Source: CAVYGN01 sp963796325
GTDB taxonomy: Bacteria > Spirochaetota > Brevinematia > Brevinematales > JAOACQ01
Assembly (NCBI GenBank): GCA_963796325.1
Contig: CAWCLF010000001.1
Coordinates: 1,302,001-1,366,000, forward strand
Length of the DNA stretch: 64,000 nucleotides
Reading direction: 5' to 3'
In this document: positions 1-7,664 of the stretch, in pieces
Numbering within the stretch: position 1 is the stretch's first letter
How the letters are laid out: every line of letters starts with the position of its first letter
Position numbers and translations under genes: made by a program
The notes under the pieces: model-generated
What the model saw: the letters and a program-made list of their open reading frames with translations, nothing else
Told to the model about the DNA's origin: nothing
The model's database searches: none

Positions 1-366
1 CTCCTCGTTAAAAGCGCAGCCTCCCCGCAGGGACATATTCCAGAGGATATGCTGGTAATTTTCGGTAATAACCATTGAAGGTTTCTTTTTTGCCGAGTAT
101 TTGCCCATCAGCGACGCTTCCTCGAGACCGCCTATGTGATCGGCATGCGAATGAGTGATAAGGTAATTTTCAATATCCGTAATTTCAAGGCCCAGTTCAT
201 AGAGAGCCTGAGGGCACTTGGTGCCGCAGTCGATGAGGATATGGTCGGGCCCTTTTATCAGGAGAAGGTTAGTCTGAAACATTTTCCTGGTAAAAGCGCT
301 CCCGATGCCGACAAAGAACAGGTTAAGCTGGCCGTCGTTAGATAATTTAAGCTTCTTTTTTTTCAT
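1..366 (-). CDS. Metallo-beta-lactamase fold hydrolase, N-terminal fragment (runs off the window)
   Basis: The minus strand is open for 122 codons from ATG at 366 to the window edge, so only the N-terminal part is present. The translation starts MKKKKLKLSNDGQLNLFFVG and has the metal-binding signature HSHADHIGG at about residues 83-91. It is preceded by the strand LLIKGPDHILIDCGT, the usual pattern of ribonuclease Z or MBL-fold hydrolases, where the histidines and aspartate bind two metal ions. The substrate cannot be told from this part. A purine-rich stretch (ggggga) lies about 15 bases before the start. The plus-strand ORF in the same place is its shadow. Confidence 0.85.
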   Translation of the reverse strand, partial: MKKKKLKLSNDGQLNLFFVGIGSAFTRKMFQTNLLLIKGPDHILIDCGTKCPQALYELGLEITDIENYLITHSHADHIGGLEEASLMGKYSAKKKPSMVITENYQHILWNMSLRGGCAFNEE

Positions 367-479
367 TTCGATAATTTTCAAGAGTTCCCCCTATTTAAAA
401 CCGGGAGCCGCTTCCGCCCTTGAATATATTATCGACATGATTTCTGACCTGATAAACAATTAATCCCGGCGGTAAACAC

Positions 480-2087
480 TCACAGGTTTGCAAGATAGAC
501 GGCTATGCCGGTCGGATTTCCGTTATAATCGTCTATCCGGATCGCCGAAACATGGACGGGATATTCATCGCCCTCTTTGTCGACGACCATGAACTTCGAC
601 CTTTTAATAAATCCCTTCTTAAGCACTTCAACGATCTTTTTTTCAGCCTTAACCCTGCTGGCTGAAGACATAAATGAAAGAGAATTCCTGCCTATTATTT
701 CATCCTTCGAGGAGCGGCCGATCATCTGAAGCATCCTGATATTGCAGTCCTCGATATTCCCTTCAAGATCCGACAGCACTATTGCATACGGGCTTGTATT
801 GAAAATCAGCCTCATTCTCGTAAATGCCGTGAAAAGCTGTTCGTTGATCTTTTTTCTTTCCTCCGATTCTTTTCTCAAGTTCAGGCTGATCAGTTCGAAT
901 TCGCCGCACCTGTCGGCTATGACCTTATCCATTTCAGCGGACAGATTCTGCAGGTCCTTTTCCGCTATAATACGCTTTTCGGTTTCCATCAGGAGCCTGA
1001 TGTTCTGCCTCAGATCCTCAGCAAGAATAACTTTTCCTATTATTTCCCCGGTGATGCCTGTAATGGCCGAAATGTGAATATTAACGGGCATATTGCCGCT
1101 GGATTTCGTTTTCAAATGAAAAGTGGCCGCAGTGCCGTATTGATCGTTTTTGCCGCTGTTTTCAAGCTCCCTGGACAGCGGCAGCGATTCGAGAAAATAA
1201 TAGTCGGCGGGCTTGCCCAGCATTTCACTCCTCTCATAGCCCATAAGCCTTTCCGCCTGCCTGTTTACGTTAACGATGCGGCCGGTGCGGTCTACAAGGA
1301 AGAGAATATTGATCATGTTCAATATTATTTCATCGGCCGCAAGGCCCGTGGTAATAGTCATGAGGCTGTAATTGCGCATGGCAAATCCTATTCCGAAAAC
1401 CCAGAGCAGTGTTATTATCTGTGCGATTTTCGGGACGCCTTCGTAATGCAGTACGGGCAGAAGGGATTCGAATGTGAAATTAATTACAAGAGTTATAATG
1501 GAAGATACAAGGATTACGGAAGACTGAAGCTTCTCCATCCGGTTGTCCGTTCCGGCCCCCCATAAAATGTTGAGGCCTATGCATGCAAAAAAATAACTCA
1601 AATAATAAATGATGAATAAGTAATAAAAGATGGCGCCTGCCGCATGGACAGACTGCCAGCCGAAAGCGGTTAGCCTGAACCCTGTTATCAATAAGGGCCC
1701 GGACCAGCCCTCAATGGTGAAAAACAGCGGAGGAACCGCGAGAAGTATAAGAAGTGCGTAGCGAAACTTCTTTATTGTTTTAAAAAATACGCTTTTATCG
1801 GTCAGGTTATTTTCGATCAGCATGTAATAGAAAAGGAGGAAGAAAAACGGGAAGAAGAACATGAACGGCTGAGATATAATGTAATATGAAAGACCGGCCT
1901 TTTCATCGGGGGCTGCCGTAATAAGGGAATAGAGGAGGGACCAGACGGCCATGTTAAGGCACAATAAAAAAAACACTAAGTATATTTTTTTATTCCGGGG
2001 AAATTTTATCGTGTAAAACAGGGAGTAAACACCGAAGAACATGTAAATCAGGAACGCGCTGAAATATAAATTTGAAATCAGACCCAT
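480..2087 (-). CDS. Membrane sensor: seven-TM N-terminal domain plus two PAS domains, no kinase
   Basis: This 535-aa protein has seven or so hydrophobic segments in residues 1-235, resembling the 7TM sensor module of histidine kinases. A PAS domain follows at about 250-365 (ILFLVDRTGRIVNVNRQAERLMGY). A coiled-coil-like stretch rich in E, K and L spans about 365-415, and a second PAS domain fills 415-535 (SPYAIVLSDLEGNIEDCN). The protein stops right after the second PAS domain, with no HisKA, HATPase, GGDEF or phosphatase domain. It may pass its signal to a partner or be a truncated kinase. It is transcribed away from the small HEYGH gene. The domain reading is secure; the role is unknown. Confidence 0.8.
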   Translation of the reverse strand: MGLISNLYFSAFLIYMFFGVYSLFYTIKFPRNKKIYLVFFLLCLNMAVWSLLYSLITAAPDEKAGLSYYIISQPFMFFFPFFFLLFYYMLIENNLTDKSVFFKTIKKFRYALLILLAVPPLFFTIEGWSGPLLITGFRLTAFGWQSVHAAGAIFYYLFIIYYLSYFFACIGLNILWGAGTDNRMEKLQSSVILVSSIITLVINFTFESLLPVLHYEGVPKIAQIITLLWVFGIGFAMRNYSLMTITTGLAADEIILNMINILFLVDRTGRIVNVNRQAERLMGYERSEMLGKPADYYFLESLPLSRELENSGKNDQYGTAATFHLKTKSSGNMPVNIHISAITGITGEIIGKVILAEDLRQNIRLLMETEKRIIAEKDLQNLSAEMDKVIADRCGEFELISLNLRKESEERKKINEQLFTAFTRMRLIFNTSPYAIVLSDLEGNIEDCNIRMLQMIGRSSKDEIIGRNSLSFMSSASRVKAEKKIVEVLKKGFIKRSKFMVVDKEGDEYPVHVSAIRIDDYNGNPTGIAVYLANL

Positions 2088-2161
2088 AAATACTCCGGAT
2101 GTATTTTAATTTGCCCGGATGATTCAGTCAATAGCATTCTTATTCATATCAGCCGGAGGGT

Positions 2162-2190
2162 TTGACAAATCCGCCGGACTGCGGTATGAT
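2162..2190 (+). promoter_or_regulatory. Sigma-70-type promoter, TTGACA-N17-TATGAT
   Basis: A consensus -35 TTGACA (2162-2167) and a near-consensus -10 TATGAT (2185-2190) are 17 bases apart. Transcription would start near 2197, only about five bases before the ATG of the next gene, so the transcript would be nearly leaderless. Confidence 0.6.
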
Positions 2191-2201
2191 TTATTAAACT
2201 T

Positions 2202-2633
2202 ATGCTTAAGATATATTTTGATTTTATATTAATTATATGGCAGTTTCCTCAATATATTATTGGTTTCATATTCGGTTTATTTATAAAAGTAAATAAAAAA
2301 ATAATTTATAAAAGAAGTATTGTTTACCTTATCAACATTAATATCAGCGTTTCATTTGGGAAACAAATATATATCTGGTATCATATGGAAAAAAATGAAA
2401 TTGATAAATTAATAAAACATGAATATGGACATAGCATTCAATCCATTATTCTTGGGCCGTTATATATAGTGTTTTCATTTATCCCCTCCATGTTAAGGCA
2501 TTCGATATTTTTCATTAAATATGTTACTGCAAAAAATAAGAATGATAAAACTCTGGTCTGGAAAAAATATTACATGGGTTATCCGGAAAATTGGGCGGAT
2601 AAACTTGACGGAATAAATAATAACGATATGTAA
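2202..2633 (+). CDS. Small membrane protein with HEYGH zinc-peptidase-like motif
   Basis: This 143-aa protein has a hydrophobic N-terminal third and the motif KHEYGHSIQS at about residues 72-81, which fits the HExxH zinc-binding signature. A second hydrophobic stretch (LGPLYIVFSFIPSML) follows. The C-terminus ends with the acidic or aromatic motif PENWADKLDG, where a third metal ligand could sit. Similar short HEYGH proteins are widespread and uncharacterised. Base composition is clearly more AT-rich than in thiG-tlyA downstream. No Shine-Dalgarno is visible and the likely transcription start is about five bases before this ATG. Function as a peptidase is inferred from the motif only. Confidence 0.65.
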   Translation: MLKIYFDFILIIWQFPQYIIGFIFGLFIKVNKKIIYKRSIVYLININISVSFGKQIYIWYHMEKNEIDKLIKHEYGHSIQSIILGPLYIVFSFIPSMLRHSIFFIKYVTAKNKNDKTLVWKKYYMGYPENWADKLDGINNNDM

Positions 2634-2709
2634 TACTTATATTTCTTTTGACTGACATTTATATCTTGCGGTCAAAATGGAAATAATCAAAATTCAGGAG
2701 ATAATTAAA

Positions 2710-3495
2710 GTGCCGATTACCGAAACAGGACCCGACCCGCTTATAATCGGCGGCAGGACGTTTACAAACAGGCTCTTCATAGGAACGGGAAAGCTCCCGT
2801 CGTCGGAGATCATTCCAATGATCCTGGACGCCACAGGCTGCCAGCTGATAACGGTAGCTATGAGAAGGGTCGATTTCAACAGGGGCAGCGCAAATATACT
2901 GGCGAACATACCCGGTGATGTCACGCTGATGCCCAATACTTCGGGAGCCAGGAACGCCGAAGAAGCCGTGAGGATCGCAAGGCTTGCAAGGGAACTCCAC
3001 CGCGGAGATTTCATAAAGGTCGAGGTCATACATGAAATGAGCTACCTTATGCCGGATAACGAGGAAACGGTAAAGGCGACGGCCGTACTTGCCAAAGAGG
3101 GTTTCATCGTACTGCCGTATGTCCAGCCCGACCTCATAACGAGCCAGAAGCTGTACGACGCAGGCGCGGCCGCGGTAATGCCGCTGGGCTCGCCCATCGG
3201 TTCGAACAGGGGGCTCAGGGCCAGGGATTTCATCGAAATGGTAATAGAGCATTCGAAACTCCCCGTCATAGTCGACGCCGGCATAGGCAGGCCGTCCCAT
3301 GCAGCCGAAGCGATGGAAATCGGGGCCGACGCGGTCCTCGTCAACACTGCCATAGCTTCGGCCGGCGACCCTGTCCTTATAGCCACTGCATTTTCCCTGG
3401 CGGTCCGGGCGGGCAGGATGGCGTTCCTGTCAAGGACGGGAGACGAAAGGAAAACGGCGTCGGCAAGCTCCCCTCTTACGGGATTCCTGAGATAG
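2710..3495 (+). CDS. thiG: Thiazole synthase ThiG
   Basis: ThiG condenses deoxyxylulose 5-phosphate, dehydroglycine and ThiS-thiocarboxylate into the thiazole phosphate of thiamine, in the cytoplasm. Family motifs are clear: FIGTGK near the start, MPNTSGARNAEEAVRIA, KVEVI with the lysine that forms the imine, LPYVQPD, and DAGIGRPSHAAEAMEIGAD with phosphate-binding glycines. An in-frame ATG at 2677 would add 11 residues but has no ribosome site. GTG at 2710 has AGGAG nine bases upstream and gives a normal family N-terminus, so I prefer it. No thiS, thiF or thiH is adjacent. The stop is three bases before tlyA, so the two are probably co-transcribed. Confidence 0.93.
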   Translation: MPITETGPDPLIIGGRTFTNRLFIGTGKLPSSEIIPMILDATGCQLITVAMRRVDFNRGSANILANIPGDVTLMPNTSGARNAEEAVRIARLARELHRGDFIKVEVIHEMSYLMPDNEETVKATAVLAKEGFIVLPYVQPDLITSQKLYDAGAAAVMPLGSPIGSNRGLRARDFIEMVIEHSKLPVIVDAGIGRPSHAAEAMEIGADAVLVNTAIASAGDPVLIATAFSLAVRAGRMAFLSRTGDERKTASASSPLTGFLR

Positions 3496-3498
3496 GGC

Positions 3499-4239
3499 AT
3501 GGCAGAGAAATTAAAAGAAAGGCTCGATATTTTACTTGTCAGGGAGGGGCTCTCGGAGTCCAGGCAGAAGGCGCAGGCCATGATCATGTCGGGCGACGTC
3601 CTGGTGAACGGGACCGCGATAACCAAGAGCGGGACCCAGGTCTATGAAGATTCCGTAATAACCGTCAAGAATAAATCGCCTTACGTGGGGCGCGGGGCAT
3701 TGAAACTCATCGAAGCGCTCGATCATTACGGGATAAACCCGAAAGGCCTGGTCTGCGCCGATATCGGCTCGTCGACCGGGGGCTTCACGCAGGCGCTCCT
3801 CGAAAGGGGGGCCGCGCTCGTTTATGCCGTCGACTGCGGGACCAACCAGCTCGACTGGAAACTGAGGCAAGATCCCCGCGTGCGGGTAATGGAAAACACC
3901 AACGCGAGGTTCATAACCCCCGATATGTTCGACCCCAGGCCGCAGATAGCCGTCATAGACGTATCGTTCATATCGCTAACGAAAATACTGGGGCCGGTAC
4001 GGGGCGTGCTTACGGGGGATTTTAAAATAATCGCCCTCATAAAACCCCAGTTCGAACTGGAGAAGGGGAAAGTGGGGAAGAGGGGGCTGGTAAGTAAAGA
4101 AAACAGGCAGGAAGCGGTCGACAGGGTGCTGGCCTTCGCCGAAGGAATGGGGCTAAGGCACAGGGATGTAATCGAGAGCCCGATCAGGGGGCAGAAGAGC
4201 GGGAACGTGGAATACCTGGCGATGCTGGAGCATAAGTAA
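3499..4239 (+). CDS. tlyA: TlyA-family S4-domain rRNA methyltransferase
   Basis: This 246-aa protein has an N-terminal S4 RNA-binding domain (RLDILLVREGLSESRQKAQA, residues 7-26). A Rossmann-type FtsJ-like methyltransferase follows, with the SAM-binding loop ADIGSSTGGFTQALLERGA at about 89-107 and the motif IDVSFISLTKI. TlyA enzymes 2'-O-methylate cytidines in 16S and/or 23S rRNA, which underlies capreomycin sensitivity in mycobacteria. The old name haemolysin A reflects early expression experiments. The length is typical. It starts three bases after thiG with no strong ribosome site, suggesting translational coupling. Confidence 0.93.
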   Translation: MAEKLKERLDILLVREGLSESRQKAQAMIMSGDVLVNGTAITKSGTQVYEDSVITVKNKSPYVGRGALKLIEALDHYGINPKGLVCADIGSSTGGFTQALLERGAALVYAVDCGTNQLDWKLRQDPRVRVMENTNARFITPDMFDPRPQIAVIDVSFISLTKILGPVRGVLTGDFKIIALIKPQFELEKGKVGKRGLVSKENRQEAVDRVLAFAEGMGLRHRDVIESPIRGQKSGNVEYLAMLEHK

Positions 4240-4520
4240 TTGTGTAGTTGGAAAAAAAAGTTGCGTAATGGAAAATAAACATGCGTAATGAAAATTTATT
4301 GTCTCTTAGACTTTCCTTGATATTATAGATTTTTAGCAAGATAATTTTCTACTTTCATAACTTTCATAAAATGAAGATTCATTCATGGGAGCAAAGAGCA
4401 GGGGGCTTATAGAGGGCAAAAACTCAGGGGTGTGGATCCTAGACAATTCTAACAGGGTTAATCAGTAAAAGACAAAGTTCAACTTGACCTTGTATGACAA
4501 GACCGGACATTGATTATATA

Positions 4521-5018
4521 TTAGGGTTTCAGATGCTGGACAAAAGGTAAAACATCTTGCCACATGAGTCTCCCAATTGCTCCCGAGCTGTAAACTGAAA
4601 CCACAACTTTCCCATCAGGTCCAAGGATGAAATCTGTCGACTGTAAGTATGGTGCTGTATGGGTTGGTGCAGGATCGTAAAAAGCTCCAATAGTTTCAGC
4701 AGTTTCTTTTACTGGAACTCCATATGCAATTTGGAACATAGCACCTGCTTCTTTTTGAGCTTCTTGTGCCTTGTCAAGAGGATCAACTGATATTGCCAGA
4801 ACACCGATTCCATCAGCTGTAAGTTTTTCTAACCCATTTTGAAAACTCTTGAGTTGCATTTTGCAATAAGGACACCAATAGCCTCGATAAAACAAAATAA
4901 CGTTAAAAGGGTTCTTCAATCCGGTTTTCGTTTGAATCTCTGACCCATCAATCAATTGCAATTTCAAATCAGGAAATGTATCACCTGTATCCAAAATCTT
5001 AGTTCCTATTCGTGCCAT
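4521..5018 (-). CDS. Peroxiredoxin-like (AhpC/TSA, thioredoxin-fold) protein
   Basis: This 165-aa protein without a signal peptide belongs to the redoxin/AhpC-TSA superfamily. The motif FYRGYWCPYCKMQL at about residues 44-57 carries a CxxC pair in the place of the peroxidatic cysteine. Strands LAISVD and STDFILGPDGKVV are typical of the fold. Such proteins usually reduce peroxides or thiols in the cytoplasm. It lies 35 bases downstream of MsrAB on the same strand, so both probably form one oxidative-stress unit. Ribosome site aggagg lies just upstream of the start. The exact substrate is unknown. Confidence 0.85.
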   Translation of the reverse strand: MARIGTKILDTGDTFPDLKLQLIDGSEIQTKTGLKNPFNVILFYRGYWCPYCKMQLKSFQNGLEKLTADGIGVLAISVDPLDKAQEAQKEAGAMFQIAYGVPVKETAETIGAFYDPAPTHTAPYLQSTDFILGPDGKVVVSVYSSGAIGRLMWQDVLPFVQHLKP

Positions 5019-5052
5019 AAATTCCTCCTACGAAAATTTATACTATTAAAAT

Positions 5053-6111
5053 CTATTTATTAACGAAAAGTTTAAGGTATTCACCATAGCCGTCTTTTAT
5101 CAAGTCTTCTTTCGGAATGAACCTGAGAGCGGCTGAATCCATGCAGTAGCGTTTCCCCAGAGGGGGCGGACCGTCGTTGAAAACATCTCCAAGGTGCGAA
5201 TCTGCATGCAAGCTTCTGACCTCTCCGCTACCTGTAAATAAATTCTTTTTTATTACAATATTTTCAGGTACAAGAGGTTTTTTAAAGCTGGGCCATCCTG
5301 TTCCCGCATCGTATTTATCCTTGGAACTATATAGGACTTCGCCTGAAACTACATCTACATAGATGCCTTCCCTTGTATTTGTATCGTATTCATTATCAAA
5401 TGGAGGTTCGGTCCCTCCTTCCTGAGTTACATGATATTGCAAAGGGGTAAGTATCTTTTTTAGTTCGGACTGGGAAGGTTTTTTATAGTTCGAAAGATTG
5501 GTCGGGTCTACAGCCTTGTTCCTGTCCTTGCCCCATATTTTATCGAGAAATTGATCACGGCCTGAATTGAATCTGTAGAAAGTATATCTATCGGGGCTTT
5601 TTTTATAGAAATCCTGATGGTAATCCTCAGCTTTGTGAAAATTTGAATATTTCAGGATTTCGACGACGATAGGTTTGTCGAATTTGCCCGAATTACCCAG
5701 GGCTGTCTTGGATTTCTCTGCCTCTTTTTTCTGCATTTCTGTATGATAGAAAATAACCGGCCTGTATTGCGGCCCTCTGTCCACGAACTGCCCGCCTCCA
5801 TCGGTAGGATTTATCTGGCGCCAGTAAATATCGAGTAGATTGTTATAGCTTATTCTGGAAGGATCGAATGTCACCTGTACCGCTTCGACATAGCCCTTCT
5901 CTTCATAGTCCCCGTAAGTGGGGTTTTCGCCCTTCCCGCCTGCGTATCCGGCGTAAACCGAGATCACTCCGCTTATTTCAAATGGATGCTGCATGCACCA
6001 GAAACATCCACCTGCGAAAGTGGCCGTTTCCGTATGATCCACCGCCAAAGTCGTTGTAGTTAACGCAATAAAAAACAAAAAGCCAAGAAACATTTTTCCC
6101 AATTTAATCAT
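5053..6111 (-). CDS. msrAB: Bifunctional peptide methionine sulfoxide reductase MsrA-MsrB, exported
   Basis: An N-terminal signal peptide (KMFLGFLFFIALTTTTLAV) is followed by an MsrA domain at about residues 28-185. It has the catalytic motif GGCFWC and the segment YAGGKGENPTY. An MsrB domain covers about 210-350 (GTEPPFDNEYDTN, GTGWPSF, HLGDVFNDGPPP, RYCMDSAALRF). The RYC cysteine is the MsrB nucleophile. Together the domains reduce both S and R methionine sulfoxide diastereomers in periplasmic proteins. The MsrB half lacks the two CxxC pairs that bind structural zinc in many homologues, so it is of the zinc-free type. The gene probably forms an operon with the peroxiredoxin. Confidence 0.95.
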   Translation of the reverse strand: MIKLGKMFLGFLFFIALTTTTLAVDHTETATFAGGCFWCMQHPFEISGVISVYAGYAGGKGENPTYGDYEEKGYVEAVQVTFDPSRISYNNLLDIYWRQINPTDGGGQFVDRGPQYRPVIFYHTEMQKKEAEKSKTALGNSGKFDKPIVVEILKYSNFHKAEDYHQDFYKKSPDRYTFYRFNSGRDQFLDKIWGKDRNKAVDPTNLSNYKKPSQSELKKILTPLQYHVTQEGGTEPPFDNEYDTNTREGIYVDVVSGEVLYSSKDKYDAGTGWPSFKKPLVPENIVIKKNLFTGSGEVRSLHADSHLGDVFNDGPPPLGKRYCMDSAALRFIPKEDLIKDGYGEYLKLFVNK

Positions 6112-6190
6112 AACGTCCCTCCATTAATATTTTCTAAGTGGGCTTGCCTGGCAGGAATTTCTTCAATACTGCCGGAAAGCCGTTCGGTAA

Positions 6191-6595
6191 TTAGACCTTG
6201 CCGATCCTGGGTTTAATGAAAATTATAAATATTATTTTTAATAATATTCCTATGACAAAAGAAGCAGTCAATGCCAGAAAAGAAAGCTTTGAAAATATTA
6301 TAAAGTAGAGAATCGTTCCATTTGAATTACTTATAAACAAATAATATACAGCATCACCTATCCATTCCGGTAAAAAAGTTAATACTAAAAGAAGCAGGTA
6401 TTTTAATATTACATGCTTAAAACTCGATTTTTTTAATTTCACAATCGGATATATAAAGCTTAATGTAGCAATAATAATCCAGTAGTATCTCCTGAATAAT
6501 TCCAATGAAGGGTTATCAATTGTCAAATTGAATACAATAATGAATAATAAGATATAGATAATGGCATATAAAAATTCTAACTTAAAATATTTCAT
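6191..6595 (-). CDS. Small membrane protein, four predicted TM helices, unknown function
   Basis: This 134-aa protein is very hydrophobic and AT-rich in its codons, with about four membrane segments (for example FLYAIIYILLFIIVFNL and ASFVIGILLKIIFIIF). I recognise no family. An upstream in-frame ATG at 6625 would add ten residues. The ATG at 6595 has a GAGGG ribosome site five bases before it, so it is the better start. The gene lies 80 bases upstream of msrAB on the same strand. Expression and role are unknown. Confidence 0.55.
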   Translation of the reverse strand: MKYFKLEFLYAIIYILLFIIVFNLTIDNPSLELFRRYYWIIIATLSFIYPIVKLKKSSFKHVILKYLLLLVLTFLPEWIGDAVYYLFISNSNGTILYFIIFSKLSFLALTASFVIGILLKIIFIIFIKPRIGKV

Positions 6596-7011
6596 AGATT
6601 CCCTCGAGTTTGGAATAAACCCCATTTAGCAGTAATTAATCAATGTATGTTAATAATAAATAACCGGAAAGGCAAAAGTGAATTCTAAAAAAGGAGATTT
6701 TCTCGAAGAATTTTGCTGAAATTCCTTGAATAAGATAGGGCAGTACCAGCGGGCCGAAGGGTACAATTATTAATTTTTCGAGAGAGTCGGGAGCAAAATA
6801 AATGGCTTTTTAATATGGATCTTGCCTGGCTTCTCAGTTCGGCCGACCTGAGTTCTTAATCTTACAGTGGAGCAGAAATTAACGGTTAGCAAAACGCCGC
6901 TTTTCCGGTTTTACTTATTTTTTGAGTTTTTGCATGCCTCTGAATATAATTTTTCGACATCTGGAAAGTGGCCGGAATCGTTTATCTTTAATTACAGGAG
7001 GTGATTATTCC
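6596..7011. other. Intergenic region upstream of the glycan operon
   Basis: No convincing gene lies here between the divergent membrane-protein gene and the leader ORF. The only recognisable elements are a promoter at 6922-6950 and a full-length ribosome site (AGGAGGTGAT) near 6996-7005. A short match to the IS5-type end (agggcagtacca, near 6739) is too weak to call. Confidence 0.6.
6922..6950 (+). promoter_or_regulatory. Sigma-70-type promoter of the glycan operon, TTGAGT-N17-TATAAT
   Basis: A perfect -10 TATAAT (6945-6950) lies 17 bases from TTGAGT (6922-6927). The start of transcription would be near 6957. This leaves about 55 bases of leader before the 16-codon ORF and the acyltransferase gene. 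Confidence 0.6.
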
Positions 7012-7062
7012 ATGTCAAGAGCCATAATAAATCAAAGCGCCGTCATTGCGCCTGATTCATAA
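7012..7062 (+). CDS. 16-codon leader ORF translationally coupled to the acyltransferase
   Basis: ATG at 7012 follows AGGAGGTGAT with good spacing, the strongest ribosome site in this part of the window. The peptide MSRAIINQSAVIAPDS ends in TAA at 7060-7062. The last A of this stop is the first base of the acyltransferase ATG (TAATG), and that gene has no strong site of its own. Ribosomes finishing the leader would therefore restart on the acyltransferase. The segment NQSAVIAPDS resembles the first coil of a hexapeptide-repeat acyltransferase, so it may be a relic of a longer gene instead of a designed leader. Confidence 0.55.
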   Translation: MSRAIINQSAVIAPDS

Positions 7063-7664
7063 TGACGGCCCGTTTTATTCGAGGATTTATCAATCTCCTG
7101 GACAGGTTTTTGTTTTGCTGCTGGCTTTTCCGCCTCCACGCCGGCCTTAAGATGTGGGGGATCGACTTTCAGCAAAGGCAATTGTCGCTGGCTCCGACGC
7201 GTTATCTGAATAAGGCGCTGCAGCGGCTGGGAGCCGGTATTGCCGGGAGCGCCGTGATTAAAACGGGGCTGTTCATCGATAATTTGGAGCAGGGTCTTGC
7301 CCGGTTAAAAATCGGGAATAATGTTTATATAGGACCGGGAGTCTTTTTGGATATCGCGGCGCCGATCACCATCGAGGCCGATGCCGTTCTGGCGCCTCGT
7401 GTCATGATCTTAACTCATGGCGATGTTGGAAACAGGATGCTGGCCAGGTTTGTCAAGCGCAAAGAAGGGCCGGTCCTTCTTGAACGGGGATGCTGGATTG
7501 GAGCCGGGGCGGTGATTTTATCGGGAATAACTGTCGGCGAAGGAGCGGTCGTCGGAGCCGCGGCGGTGGTTACACGTAATGTGCCGGATTATACGATTGC
7601 GGCCGGTAACCCGGCCCGGGAAATCAAGAAACTGAACGGGGTCCAGGATGAGTATCGCGGCTAA
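7062..7664 (+). CDS. Left-handed beta-helix (hexapeptide) acyltransferase
   Basis: This 200-aa protein of the LbetaH acyltransferase superfamily has typical hexapeptide coils (IGNNVYIGPGVFLDI, WIGAGAVILSGITVGEGA, VVGAAAVVTRNVP). The conserved C-terminal motif AAGNPAREIKK is also present. The loop VMILTHGD carries the catalytic histidine found in maltose/galactoside O-acetyltransferase relatives. It probably O- or N-acetylates a sugar of the surface glycan. The start overlaps the stop of the 16-codon leader, and its 3' end overlaps the flippase gene by 17 bases. Arginine codons here are mainly CGG/CGC, unlike the flanking housekeeping genes. Confidence 0.87.
   Translation: MTARFIRGFINLLDRFLFCCWLFRLHAGLKMWGIDFQQRQLSLAPTRYLNKALQRLGAGIAGSAVIKTGLFIDNLEQGLARLKIGNNVYIGPGVFLDIAAPITIEADAVLAPRVMILTHGDVGNRMLARFVKRKEGPVLLERGCWIGAGAVILSGITVGEGAVVGAAAVVTRNVPDYTIAAGNPAREIKKLNGVQDEYRG

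Noticed and set aside
136..345. Plus-strand 69-codon ORF
   Set aside because: It lies antisense to the metallo-hydrolase fragment, which has the HSHADHIGG motif; the plus frame has no recognisable feature.
742..1565. Two plus-strand ORFs of 111 and 163 codons
   Set aside because: They are antisense shadows of the PAS sensor gene.
2634..2709. TPP riboswitch upstream of thiG
   Set aside because: The 76-base gap is too short and lacks the conserved TPP motifs.
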